A DNA stretch of 64,000 nt from Cynocephalus volans (taxonomy: Eukaryota > Chordata > Mammalia > Dermoptera > Cynocephalidae). A program made the translations under genes and the position numbers. Numbering within the stretch: the stretch's first letter is position 1; each line of letters starts with the position of its first letter. Below, piece after piece: positions 19,342-30,573 of this stretch. The notes below the pieces were generated by a model. The model ran no database searches. It was not told the origin of the DNA and saw only the letters and a program-made list of their open reading frames with translations. Location: assembly GCF_027409185.1 (NCBI RefSeq), contig NC_084471.1:9453035-9517034 (forward strand), in the 5' to 3' direction.

Positions 19342-20172
19342 GGAGTGAGTGGAAGTTTCTGCTGTGCCACCGAGTCCGGACCTGAGACTTTGGGGCCTAA
19401 CTAGAGTTTTGGAGTTGCTGCAGCCCCGGAGCTCCCGAGCAGAGGTGGTGGGAAGCAGAGGGCTTGCGGTCTGTGGGAGAAAGCTTCGGCGCCTGATCAG
19501 GTCAAGATGGCGGAAGAGGAGAGCTGCCTGCTGCTTTTCTGCCACGAGTAGAAGCAGCCTGAGGCCTGCGCCAGATGCAGCTGTAGCAGAATCGACGCAA
19601 AGGAACGGCTTCGAAAGGGTGTCTTTACCCTGCCGAGAACAGGGAATCTTCCCCCAACCCGCACGCGCGACCCGCTGGTGCGCCCGCAGCCTGCGTCCCA
19701 GTCGCAGCCACAGACGTGGAAACATGGAGGCCTGAGCCTGTGTGTGTCACCCCAGGCTGCAGCAGTGACCACAGCTTCTGACCCCCGCCCCCACCCACCC
19801 ATCCCTGGAGCTGGAAGCGAATCAACCCGCCACCGAGACAGGGAGATGTCCAGTGGGAGAGGCAGAAGCTCCACAGAGACCACACGCCCTGCGGGGCTGC
19901 GACTGCGTGATCCAACAGGTAGGCTTCACTGCCACCACTCAGCTTCATTCCCAGCCCAGCCCAGTGCACACAGAGCGGGGAGACATCCTGCAGGGGAAGG
20001 GGAAGCTCTGCAGAGACCACACACTCTGCGGTGCCTTGGTGCATCTCAGCAGCTCGGAACAGATCGCAGGGAACAGGGAGTCACTGAGGTAGCGATACCA
20101 AATTGGCAACCACAGCAACATCTTAGTCAGTCAATAGTGTCAAACCTGTGGACTGTGAAACCCCCTGCCACA
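19342..20172 (+). promoter_or_regulatory. L1 5'UTR / internal promoter
   Basis: An 831-bp GC-rich leader. CAAGATGGCGG (19503-19513) is a YY1-type site like the one at the start of primate L1 promoters, but about 160 bp in. Two imperfect copies of a 60-bp block about 137 bp apart (from 19841 and from 19978; both contain CAGAGACCACAC) look like an internal tandem duplication. Confidence 0.8.
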
Positions 20173-21180
20173 ATGAATAAACATCAAAGAAAAGATACCA
20201 GAAATATGAAAAATCAAGAAAGTACACCACCAAAAGATAATAAATCTCAAGCTCTAGATCCTATAGAACAAGAAGCCCTTGAAATGACTGACAAGGAATT
20301 TCGAGTGATAATTCTAAGGAAACTGAATGAGATACCAGAAAACTCACCTAGACCTCATGATGAAATGAGGAAAAGTATACAGGACCTGAAAGAGGAAATG
20401 TACAAGGAAATCAATGCCTTGAAAAAAAGTGTAGCAGAACTTGCCGAACTGAAGAAGTTATTCAGCAAAATAAAAAACACAACGGAGAGCTTAACCAACA
20501 GGCTTGAGGAAGTTGAAGAGAGAACCTCTGAACTTGAAGATGGGCTGTTTGAAATAACACAAGCAGACAAAAAAAAAGAAAAAAGAATCAAAGGCATTGA
20601 AGAAAATCTGAGAGAGATATCAGACAACCTTAAGCGCTCAAATATCCGAGTCATGGGTATTCCAGAAAGGGAAGAAAAAGGAGATTGCATTGAAAACATA
20701 TTCAACAAAATAGTGGCAGAAAACTTCCCAGGTATAGGAAAAATCACAGATCTTCAGATCCAGGAAGCTCAACGATCTCCAAACGTATTCAACCCAAAAA
20801 GGTCTTTTCCAAGACATGTTATAGTCAAATTGGCAAAACTCAAACTCAAAGAGAGAATCTTAAAAGCTGCAAGAGAGAAGCATCAAATCACCTATAACGG
20901 AGCCCCAATCAGGCTAACATCAGACTTTTCATCACAAACCCTAAAAGCTAGAAAGGAATTGGATGATATATTCAAAATACTAAAAGACAGAGATTGTCAG
21001 CCAAGAATACTCTACCCTGCAAGGCTATCCTTCCGAAATGAAGTGCAAATAGTATATTTCTCAGACAAACAAAAACTGCGGGAGTTCACCACCACACGAC
21101 CACCCTTACAAGAAATCCTCAAGGGAGTACTGGGTTTGGTTCCTGAAAAAGCCAAGAAAAATCTAAACCCACTAGTATAA
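20173..21180 (+). CDS. L1 ORF1 protein (intact)
   Basis: 335 codons, close to human ORF1p (338), from MNKHQRKDTRN to PEKAKKNLNPLV. ORF1p is the trimeric RNA-binding chaperone of the L1 particle. About residues 50-150 form a heptad-rich coiled coil (KTTESLTNRLEEVEERTSEL-like register). An RRM-type domain follows (ISDNLKRSNIRVMGIPEREE), then a basic C-terminal domain (ARLSFRNEVQIVYFSDKQKL). No stop or frameshift is seen. I chose the ATG at 20173 by family length. The same frame is open upstream to an ATG at 19678, which would add 165 codons of 5'UTR-derived peptide. Confidence 0.9.
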   Translation: MNKHQRKDTRNMKNQESTPPKDNKSQALDPIEQEALEMTDKEFRVIILRKLNEIPENSPRPHDEMRKSIQDLKEEMYKEINALKKSVAELAELKKLFSKIKNTTESLTNRLEEVEERTSELEDGLFEITQADKKKEKRIKGIEENLREISDNLKRSNIRVMGIPEREEKGDCIENIFNKIVAENFPGIGKITDLQIQEAQRSPNVFNPKRSFPRHVIVKLAKLKLKERILKAAREKHQITYNGAPIRLTSDFSSQTLKARKELDDIFKILKDRDCQPRILYPARLSFRNEVQIVYFSDKQKLREFTTTRPPLQEILKGVLGLVPEKAKKNLNPLV

Positions 21181-21327
21181 TAAAAATGGCATTCATGAAG
21201 AGAAAACAAACAAACAAAAAGGCTATCTACAACCTAAGGAACCAACAAACACAGAAAACAAACAGTAAATCAGAAAGCAAGGAACAAAAGACACCTAAGA
21301 CAACCAAACAACAATCAACAAAATGCT

Positions 21328-24300
21328 ATGAATAAATCAACACTATTCAATAACAACTCTTAATGTAAAAGGCTTAAATTCCCCAATCAAAAGACACAGA
21401 CTGGCTGACTGGATTAAAAAGGAGGACCCAACTATATGCTGCTTACAAGAGACCCACCTCACCCATAAAGACTCACATAGACTAAGAGTGAGAGGATGGA
21501 AAAAGATTTACCATGCAAACAGAAAAGAAAAACGAGCTGGAGTAGCTATTCTTATATCTGACAAAGTAGACTTTAAACTAAAAACCATAAAAAGAGACAA
21601 TGAGGGACACTACATAATGATAAAAGGACTGATCCATCAAGAAGACATAACAATCATAAATATGTACGCACCCAACGTTGGAGCAGCCAGATTTATAACA
21701 CAAACTCTATTAGACCTAAAGAAGGAAATAGACACTAATACCATAATAGCAGGGGACCTGAACACCCCACTGTCAATATTGGACAGATCATCTAGGCAAA
21801 GAATCAGCAGAGAAACACAAGATCTAAACAATACTCTAGACCAATTGGACTTGGCAGATATCTACAGAACATTCCATCCAACAACCTCAGAATATTCATT
21901 CTTCTTGTCAGCACATGGATCATTCTCCAGGATAGATCACATATTAGGTCATAAATCAAGTCTCAACAAATTCAAAAAAATTGGAATTATACCATGTATT
22001 TCCTCAGACCATAATGGATTAAAACTAGAAATCAATAACAAATGAAATTCTGGAAACTATACAAACACATGGAAATTAAACAGCAGTCTACTTAATGACA
22101 TATGGGTCCAAGAAGAAATCAAGCAGGAAATCAAAAAATTTATTGAAACTAATGAAAATAATGATACATCATACCAAAACCTGTGGGATATTGCAAAAGC
22201 AGTATTAAGGGGGAAATTTATTGCATTAAATGCTCACCTCAGAAGAATGGAAAGATGGCAAGTGAACAACCTAACACATCACCTTAAAGATCTAGAAAAA
22301 CAAGAACAATCCAAACCTAAAGTTAGCAGATGGAAAGAAATCATTAAGATCAGAGCAGAACTTAATGAAATTGAAACCCAAAAAGCAATACAAAAGATCA
22401 GTGAATCAAAAAGTTAGTTTATTGAAAAGATAAATAAAATTGACAAACCGTTAGCATGGCTAACAAAAAAAAGAAGAGAGAAGATTCAAATAACAAAAAT
22501 TAGAAATGAAAAAGGCGATATTACAACTGATGTATCTGAAATACAAGGAATCATTCGAGACTACTATAAACAACTATACGCCAACAAGTTTGAAAATCTG
22601 GAGGAAATGGATAAATTTCTGGACACACACAAGCTCCCAAAACTGAGCCATGAAGATGTAGAAAATCTGAACAGACCAATAACAATAAAGGAGATTGAAG
22701 CTGTTATCAGAAAGCTCCCAACAAAGAAAAGCCCAGGACCAGATGGATTCACAGCAGAATTTTACCAAACATTCAAAGAGGAATTGACACCGATTCTTTA
22801 CAAACTATTCCAAAAGAATGAAACAAACGCAAGTCTCCCGAACTCTTTCTATGAAGCAAACATCATCCTGATACCCAAACCAGGTAAAGATATAACCAAA
22901 AAAGAAAACTACAGGCCGATATCCTTGATGAATATAGATGCAAAAATCCTCACTAAAATACTAGCAAACAGAATACAGCAACACATATGTAAAATTATTC
23001 ACCACAATCAAGTGGGATTCATCCCAGGGATGCAAGGTTGGTTCAACATATGCAAATCAATAAATGTGATACACCATATTAATAAAATCAAACACAAGGA
23101 CCATATGATTATAGATGCTGAGAAAGCATTTGATAAAATTCAACACTCATTCATGACAAAGACCCTCTATAAGTTAGGTATAGACGGAATGTATCTCAAC
23201 ATAATTAAAGCCATATATGATAAACCCACTCCCAATATCATCCTGAATGGGGAAAAGCTGAAAGCTTTTCCTTTAAGAACAGGAACTAGACAAGGATGCC
23301 CACTCTCACCACTCCTATTCAACATAGTGTTGGAAGTACTAGCCAGAGCAATCAAAGAAGGGAAGGAAATAAAGGGCATCCAGATTGGAAAAGATGAAGT
23401 CAAACTGTCCCTGTTTGCAGATGACATGATCCTATATATCGAACAGCCTAAAGCCTCTACAAAAAAACTCTTGGAGGTGATAAATGACTTCAGCACAGTT
23501 AGCAGGATACAAAATCAACACACAAAAATCAGTAGCATTTCTATTCTCCAATAGTGAACATGCAGAAAGAGAAATCAAGAAAGCCTGCCCATTTACAATA
23601 GCCACCAAAAAAATAAAATACTTAGGAATTGAATTAACCAAGAATGTGAAAAATCTCTATAATGAGAACTACAAACCACTGCTGAGAGAAATTAGAGAGG
23701 ATACGAGAAGATGGAAAGATATCCCATGCTCTTCGATTGGAAGAATCAACATAGTAAAAATGTCCATACTACCCAAAGTGATATACAAATTTAATGCAAT
23801 CCCCATCAAAATTCCCAAGACATTTTTCTCAGAAATGGAAAGAACTATCCAGACATTTATATGGAATAACAAAAGACCATGCATACCCAAAGCAACGCTG
23901 AGCAAAAAAAATAAAGCTGGAGGCATAACACTACCTGACTTTAAACTATACTACAAAGCTATAATAACCAAAACAGTATGGTACTGGCATAAAAACAGAC
24001 ACACTGATCAATGGAATAGGATAGAGAATCCAGAAATCAACCCACACACCTACAGCTATCTGATCTTTGACAAAGGCACCAAGCCTATACACTGGGGAAG
24101 AGACTGCCTCTTTAGCAAATGGTGCTGGGAGAACTGGATATCAATATGCAGGAGAATGAAACTAGACCCATCCCTCTCACCATATACTAAAATCAACTCA
24201 AAATGGATTAAAGAATTAAATATACACCCTGAAACAATAAAACTTCTTAAAGAAAACATAGGAGAGACACTTCAGGAAATAGGACTGGACACAGACTTCA

Positions 24301-25145
24301 TGAATACGACCCTAAAAGCACGGGCAACCAAAGGAAAAATAAACAAATGGGATTATATCAAACTAAAGAGCTTCTGCACAGCAAAAGAAACAATTAACAG
24401 AGTTAAAAGACAACCAACAGAGTGGGAGAAAATATTTGCAAAATATACATCTGACAAAGGATTAATATCCAGAATATATAAGGAACTCAAACAACTTTAG
24501 AAGAAGAAAACAAGCAACCCAATTAAAAAATGGGCAAAAGAGCTAAGTAGGCATTTCTCTAAGGAAGATATACAAATGGCCAACAGACATATGAAAAAAT
24601 GCTCAACATCACTCAGCATCCGGGAAATGCAAATCAAAACTACAATGAGATACCATCTAACCCCAGTTAGGATGGCTAAAATCCAAAAGACTCTGAACGA
24701 TAAATGCTGGCAATGTTGCGGAGAAAAAGGAACTCTCATACATTGCTGGTGGGACTGCAAAATGGTGCAGCCTCTATGGAAAATGGTATGGAGGTTCCTC
24801 AAACAATTGTAGATAGATCTGCCATATGACCCAGCTATCCCACTGCTGGGAATATACCCAGAGGAATGGAAATCATCAAGTCAAAGGTATACCTGTTCCC
24901 CAATGTTCATCGCAGCACTCTTTACAATAGCCAAGAGTTGGAACCAGCCCAAATGTCCATCATTGGATGAGTGGATACGGAAAATGTGGTATATCTACAC
25001 AATGGAATACTACTCAGCTATAAAAACGAATGAAATACTGCCATTTGCAACAACATGGATGGACCTTGAGAGAATTATATTAAGTGAAACAAGTCAGGCA
25101 CAGAAAGAGAAATACCACACGTTCTCACTTATTGGTGGGAGCTAA
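21328..25145 (+). pseudogene. L1 ORF2 (endonuclease / reverse transcriptase), inactivated
   Basis: Family order is preserved. The N-terminal APE-type endonuclease has CCLQETHLTHKDSHRLRVRG and ends near SSDHNGLKLEINNK. The reverse transcriptase has [37 protein letters not shown] and the catalytic FADD at 23414-23425. The C-terminal cysteine motif has [18 protein letters not shown]. Inactivating lesions: a frameshift near the ORF start (about 21345), TGA at 22043, TAG at 22415, a one-base shift near 23500, TAG at 24498 and TAG at 24810. The frame ends FSLIGGS with TAA at 25143-25145. Confidence 0.95.
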
Positions 25146-25407
25146 TAATAAATAAATAAATTCACACACACACACACACACACAAAAACGGGGGGGGGGG
25201 GAGACATAACAACTATAATTCCTTGAAGTTGATACGACAAGCAAACAGAAAGGACATTGTTGGGAGGGAGGGGGGAGAGGGAGGAGGGAGGGAGGTTTCG
25301 GTAATGGGCCACAATAATCAACCACATTGTATATCGACAAAATAAAATTAAGAAAAAATAAAAAATAAAAAAATAAAAATAAAAAAAATAAAAAAAGGTT
25401 TAAAACA

Positions 25408-25470
25408 AATAAAACCCTGAAAAAAAAAAAAACAATAAAGAAAGAAAGAATAAATGGTATAAAAAAAAAA
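25408..25470 (+). mobile_element. 3' end and poly(A) tail of the retrocopy split by the L1
   Basis: AATAAAACCCTG then A-rich sequence with AATAAAGAAAG. It ends where the target duplicate AAAAGTATTTATCGAG begins (25471). Confidence 0.7.
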
Positions 25471-25486
25471 AAAAGTATTTATCGAG

Positions 25487-25640
25487 CACCCAGTTTGTGT
25501 TAGGCATACTTTGACGAAAAAGACAAGTTAAAGTCATTACCCACATTGAGCAACTATTCTAGTCAGTACAATTAGACAGTAAACATGTAAGCAAATAACA
25601 CCAACTAGAGGTAAGTGCTGTGAAGAAAATAAAAAGGATA
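25487..25640 (-). repeat. LINE2 fragment, reverse
   Basis: CACCCAGTTTGTGTTAGGCA is the reverse of the LINE2 3' end and continues the target interrupted by the retrocopy and L1. Confidence 0.6.
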
Positions 25641-25682
25641 CTGTGACAGAGCCTTGGAATATGTAGCTTTAGGGACTGGAAG

Positions 25683-25746
25683 AGCTCTGTGTGGAGGTGA
25701 TAGCTCTGTGTGGAGGTGATAGCTCTGTGTGGAGGTGATAGCTCTG
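25683..25746 (+). repeat. 19-bp tandem repeat, 3.4 copies
   Basis: AGCTCTGTGTGGAGGTGAT occurs three times without change (25683, 25702, 25721) plus seven bases of a fourth. Confidence 0.97.
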
Positions 25747-25785
25747 GCTTGAGATTGTCTCTGGATATAAAAGATTTTCTTAGAA

Positions 25786-25879
25786 AGGCCAACCCGTGGC
25801 TCACTTGGGAGAGCGTGGTGCTGATAACACCAAGTCAAGGGTTAAGATCCCCTTACTGGTCATATTTAAAAAAAAAACA
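25786..25879 (+). mobile_element. tRNA-Ile-type SINE, hybrid monomer
   Basis: A left-type head (GGCCAACCCGTGGCTCACTT) runs directly into a right-type tail (GTTAAGATCCCCTTACTGGT) plus A-rich end, about one unit long. Confidence 0.85.
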
Positions 25880-26667
25880 AAAATCTTAGAGTGATCTGGA
25901 CCGTCAGAGGGCTGTGTCATGACCTCTTAGAATTGCTAGAACTGAAACTTTTCTTTGCCATTACATCACGAGGCCTTCTAAACAACAGCCAAGTGAAACT
26001 GTGTGCGTAAACCAAGGGTCCTGTGGTGAGTCTTGTCCACCACCTCAAAGAGCGGCTCAGTGTGGGAATTTCTGTCTTATCTCAGTTCCAGAAATTGTTG
26101 TGAAAATAGTTACCACCTGATTTTAAAAAAAAAAGTCTTTTGGATACTTTTGGAAACAATTGTGTGACTGACTGTTTTCCATTCTTTCCTTCCATGGCTA
26201 AAGAGCTAAAAGTCAAATCTGTACACTCCCCTCTTTTTGCAAGTGTACTGGATCTGATGGTGTGTATTTTAAATACTGACTTAATCCTGTTTCAATATAC
26301 TTTTTAAAAAATCAAGGCATAATTATGTCATATTTGTATTCCACCCTCCACCATTATAAAGATTTCTATAACTTAGTTCTGCCTGTTTTAAAATTTAATA
26401 TAAATAGAATCATGAAGTATGTACACTTTGAGTTTTCTCTCGCACAGCATAATGCTTATCAGATTTAGCCACGCCACTGCGTGTATCCATAGTTTATTCA
26501 CTTTTATCGCTGTGTACTGTTCCATTGTATCAATTTGTTTATCCACCTTTTGATGGACATTTGAGTTGTTTCCAGTTTTTGGCTACTACGAATAAAACTA
26601 CTGTGGACATTCTTTTTATGGACAAATATTTTTATTTTCTTAAATAGATGGCAGAAGTAGAGTTGCA

Positions 26668-26768
26668 GGGCTGGCTGGTTAGCTCGGCTGGTTAGAGTGA
26701 AGCCTTGTAACACCAAAGTCAGTGATCTGGATCCCCACACCGGCCAGCTGCGCCAAAAAGAGAAAATA
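26668..26768 (+). mobile_element. tRNA-Ile-type SINE, monomer
   Basis: GGGCTGGCTGGTTAGCTCGG to CCGGCCAGCTGCGCC, A-rich tail. TAGAGTTGC on both sides is the likely target duplication. Confidence 0.87.
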
Positions 26769-27893
26769 GAGAATTAGAGTTGCTAGGTCATAGGGAAAGT
26801 ATGTGATTAATTTTATAAGAAATGGCCAAGCCTTTTCCAAGATGGTTTTACTATTTTATGTTCTACCAGCATTATATGAGAGTTTCAATTGTTTTATATT
26901 CTTGTTAACATTTGGTATTGTCAGCCTCTTCATTTTAGATTTTCTAGGGGGTGCAAACTGGTGTCTCATCGAGGCATTTTTAAAATAAACTTTATTGGGA
27001 TGTAATTTATAGACAGTAAAACTTGTCAATTTTAAGTCTACAATTTGATGAGTTTTGACAGATGTATACAGTTGTGTAATCAATACGAGAACCACTTCTA
27101 TCACCCCAAAAAGCTCCTTTGTGCCCCTTGCCCTTCCCTAGCCTTTTCTCCCTGGCAACAACTGATCTCCCTTCTGTCACTATATCATTGTCTTTTCTAG
27201 AAATCCACGCAGTGTTTAGTCTTTTGCCTGTGACTTCTTTCGCTTCGCATAATGCCTTTGACATTCGTCCATGTTGTGTTGATCAGTAATTTGTTCCTTT
27301 TGATTGCTAAGTATATAAAATAATGCATTGTTCGGATACGTAACAATCGTTTATTCATCTACCAGTTGCTGGGCATTTGGGTTGTTTCCATTGTTTGGCA
27401 ATTGTGAATAAAGCCACCAACATTCACATGCAGGTCTTTGTGTGGACATAGGTTTTTATTTCTCTTGGAGAATACCTACAAGTGGGATTTCTGAGTGGTA
27501 TGGTAAGTGTATTTTTACTTTTAAAGAAACTGCCACAGTGGTTTATGAGAATTACTTTTGTAGTTCTCAGTCTTGTCAGTCTTTTAAATTTTGGCCATTC
27601 TAATAGGCATGTAGTGAAATCTCATAGTGGTTTTAATTTGCATTTCCACAATTACTAATAAAGTTGAGTATCTGTCTATGTACTCATCGGCCGGTTATAT
27701 ACCTTCTTTTGTGAAGTGTCGCAGTCTTTTGCCCATTTTTATAAACCGAGTTGTTGTCTTTTTAATTATTGAGTTGTAGGAGTTTTTAAAAATACATGTA
27801 TAATCTGAATACAAGTCCTTTGTCATATATATGTATTGTGAATATTTTCTCCCAGTATGAGACTTGTCTTTTTATTTTATTTTATTTTTTGAC

Positions 27894-27998
27894 GAGGGGT
27901 TGGCTGATTAGCTCATTTGGTTAGAGCACAGCCTTGTAACTCCAAGGTCACAGGTTTGGATCCCCATACTGGTCAACTGCCCAAAAAATAAAAAAAGT
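27894..27998 (+). mobile_element. tRNA-Ile-type SINE, monomer
   Basis: GGGTTGGCTGATTAGCTCAT, GTTAGAGCACAGCCTTGTAA and CAGGTTTGGATCCCCATACT with an A-rich tail. Confidence 0.87.
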
Positions 27999-28116
27999 AA
28001 TTTTTTTTTGTTGAACAGAAAATTTTAACTTTGATGAAGTCCAGTTTATTTCTCTCCTATGGTTAGTGCTTTTTGTGTTCTAAGAAATTTTAATTTAAAA
28101 AATTTTTTAATTTATT

Positions 28117-28206
28117 TTTTGGAGGCTGGCCGGTACAGAGATCCCAACCCTTAACCATGGTGTTATCAGTACCACACTGTAAACATGCTGACTAACTGGT
28201 CAGCCC
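28117..28206 (-). mobile_element. tRNA-Ile-type SINE, monomer
   Basis: GGAGGCTGGCCGGTACAGAG to CTGACTAACTGGTCAGCCCC, reverse. Confidence 0.82.
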
Positions 28207-28268
28207 CTAAGAACCAATATGGTTTTAGATTTTACACTTTGATGTATGGTCCATCTCAAAATAATTTT

Positions 28269-28378
28269 GTGGGTTTTTTTTTTTTTTTTTTTTTTTTGGT
28301 GGCTGGTACAGGGATTGAACCCTGGACCTTGGTGTTACCAGCGCCACACTCTAACCAACTGAGCTAACTGGCCAGCAC
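28269..28378 (-). mobile_element. tRNA-Ile-type SINE, monomer
   Basis: Long T run, GGTGGCTGGTACAGGGATTG to CTGAGCTAACTGGCCAGCA. Perfect 14-bp duplication CTCAAAATAATTTT (28255-28268 and 28379-28392). Confidence 0.93.
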
Positions 28379-28485
28379 CTCAAAATAATTTTTATATTTG
28401 GTATAAGGTAGGTATCAAAGTGAATTCTTTATCATGTAGATATCCAGTTGTTCGAACACTATATATTGAAAAGAGTGTTCCTTTT

Positions 28486-28568
28486 GGGCCAGCCTGTAGC
28501 TCACTCAGGAGAGTGTGGTGCTGATAACACCAAGGCCACGGGTTCGGGTCCCAATAGAAAAAAAAAGA
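28486..28568 (+). mobile_element. tRNA-Ile-type SINE, left unit only
   Basis: GGGCCAGCCTGTAGCTCACT to ACGGGTTCGGGTCCCAATAG, then A tail. AAAAGAGTGT(T)CCTTT flanks both sides. Confidence 0.85.
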
Positions 28569-29061
28569 AAAGAGTGTCCTTTCCCCATTGAATTCTTTTG
28601 GTGCTTTTGTTGAAAATCAATGGATTGTATATATGTGAGTCTATTTTGACCTCTCTCTTCTACTCCATTGATTTGTTTAACTTCATACCAGTACTACACT
28701 GTCTTGAATATTGACCTCGTATCCTGTGACTTTGCTAAATTCACTTATTCTAGTAGCTTATTTGTAGATTCCTTAGAATTTTCTACTTAGGCAATCATGT
28801 AATCTGCAAATAAAGACATTTTTACTACCCTATATCCAATCCTTATGCCTTTTATTTCTTTTTTGTACATTATACTGGCTGGAACCATCAGCACAATGTT
28901 TAATAGAAGTGTTTGAAGCAGACATCCTTGCAATGTTCTCAGTCTAAGGGGGAAAACACTCACAGTTTCATTAATAAATATGATGTTGTCACCTGTATGT
29001 TTTTCATAGATGCCCTTTATTAGTTTGAGGTAATTCCCTTCCCTAATTTGCTGAGGATTTT

Positions 29062-29124
29062 TTTTTTTTTTTTTTTTGTGGCTGGCAGGTATGGGGATCT
29101 GAACCCCCGACCTTGGTGTTCCCA
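29062..29124 (-). mobile_element. tRNA-Ile-type SINE, 5'-truncated
   Basis: T run then GTGGCTGGCAGGTATGGGGA and CTGAACCCCCGACCTTGGTG. Perfect flank TGCTGAGGATTTT (29049-29061 and 29125-29137). Confidence 0.88.
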
Positions 29125-29230
29125 TGCTGAGGATTTTGTTTGCTTTTTTTATTTTTATTTACTTATATATTTTTTCATACTGAGGATTTTTATCTTGAAT
29201 TTTGTCAAATTTTTTTATGCATCTATTTTC

Positions 29231-29332
29231 TTTTCTTTTTATTTTTGGCAAGCTGGCTGGTACAGGGATCTGAACCTTTGGCTTTGGTTATCAACACTGC
29301 ACTCTAACCAACTGAGCAAACTGGCCAGTCCT
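29231..29332 (-). mobile_element. tRNA-Ile-type SINE, monomer
   Basis: GCAAGCTGGCTGGTACAGGG to AACTGAGCAAACTGGCCAGT. Confidence 0.82.
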
Positions 29333-29347
29333 TCTTTGTTTTCTTTC

Positions 29348-29395
29348 CTTTTCCTTTTTTTTTTTTTACACTGGCTGGTTTGGGGATCCGAACCC
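29348..29395 (-). mobile_element. tRNA-Ile-type SINE, 3' fragment
   Basis: T run, then CACTGGCTGGTTTGGGGATC and CGAACCC only. Confidence 0.55.
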
Positions 29396-29769
29396 TTTTT
29401 CTGCATCTATCAAGAATGGTATCTTATTTTTTTCCTTTATTACATTAATGTGGTGGATTACACTGATTGATTTTTGAATGTTAAGTTAACTTGTATTACT
29501 GGTGTAAACTCAATACATATATAATTATCATTTTTTTATATTGTTGGATTCAATTTGCTAATATTTTATTTTACTACAACTCAATAATATTTTGCAATTT
29601 GCTAATTTTTTGTGCCTGTGTTCATGAATGATATTGATCTACAATTTTCTTTTTATGCAGTGTCAGGTTTTGGGAACAGTTATGCTGGCTTCATAAAACA
29701 AGCTGGGAAGTATTGCCTTCTTTACTTTCTGTGAAGGAGTTTGTATAAGATTAGTGTTATATTTTCCTT

Positions 29770-29938
29770 TTTTTTTTTTTTTTTTAAGATGACCAGTAAG
29801 GGGATCTCAACCCTTGGCTTGGTGTTGTTAGCACCACGCTCAGCCAGTGAGCTAACCGGCCATCCCTATATAGGATCCGAACCTGTGACCTTGGTGTTAT
29901 CAGCACCACACTCTCCTGAGTGATCCACGGGCCAGCCC
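29770..29938 (-). mobile_element. tRNA-Ile-type SINE, dimer
   Basis: Reverse dimer (GATGACCAGTAAGGGGATCT to TGATCCACGGGCCAGCCC). Perfect 18-bp duplication TAGTGTTATATTTTCCTT (29752-29769 and 29939-29956). Confidence 0.96.
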
Positions 29939-30435
29939 TAGTGTTATATTTTCCTTAAGTATTTGATATAATTTACTAATAAAGCCATCTGGGTCTAGGG
30001 TATTCTAGTGGGAAGGTTGTTAATTTTGAATTTAACTTTTTTATAGGTAGGGGACTGTTCATATATTTTATGTATTTTTGTGTTTTGATAAATTGTGTTT
30101 TTGAAGAAATTTGTCCATTTCATCTAAGTTGTTAAGTGTATTGACATAAAGCTATTCAAAATTTTATCTTGTTATCCTGTAGTTTCTGTAGAAATGTCCT
30201 CTCTTTCATTCCTTGATGTTGGTAATTTTTGTTTTTTCTCCTTAATTAATCAAGAGGTTTATCAGTTAATCTTTTCTTATCAATTAATCTTTTGACTATT
30301 AATGAAATAAAATTTTTGGCATTCTTGAGTTTCTTTATTGTCTGTTTTGTACTTAATATCCACTCTTCACTGTTTCCTCCTTTATACTTAGTTAGATTAT
30401 TGGATTCAAATTTTTTTTATTGAAACTTAATTGTA

Positions 30436-30573
30436 GGGCCAAGCCCGTGGTGCACTAGGGAGAGTGCGGCGCTGGGAGCACAGCAACGCTCCCGCCGTGG
30501 GTTCGGATCCTGTATAGGAATGGCTGGTGCGCTCACTGGCTGAGTGCCGGTCACGAAAAAGACAAAAAAAAAA
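30436..30573 (+). mobile_element. tRNA-derived SINE, truncated-dimer class (GAGCCC type)
   Basis: GGGCCAAGCCCGTGGTGCAC, GGTTCGGATCC, CGCTCACTGGCTGAGTGCCG and A tail. Perfect 14-bp duplication GAAACTTAATTGTA (30422-30435 and 30574-30587). Confidence 0.95.

Larger units (their letters stand above)
19342..25391 (+). mobile_element. Full-length LINE-1 with 16-bp target duplication
   Basis: A 6.05-kb L1 is flanked by AAAAAGGTTTAAAACA (19326-19341 and 25392-25407), so it is complete at both ends. Order: GC-rich 5'UTR (19342-20172), ORF1 (20173-21180), short spacer, ORF2 (about 21328-25145, broken), 3'UTR with a G-run (about 25191-25201) and polypurine tract, then an A-rich tail. Matching flanks and an open ORF1 point to a fairly recent insertion. 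ORF2 damage makes it non-autonomous now. Confidence 0.95.

Noticed and set aside
20173-21180. Domesticated ORF1-derived host gene
   Set aside because: It sits inside a complete L1 with a 16-bp target duplication and broken ORF2. No host promoter or splicing evidence.
25141-25460. A/G-rich tract as a telomere- or G4-type element
   Set aside because: It is the normal polypurine and A-rich 3' end of the L1 and the retrocopy.
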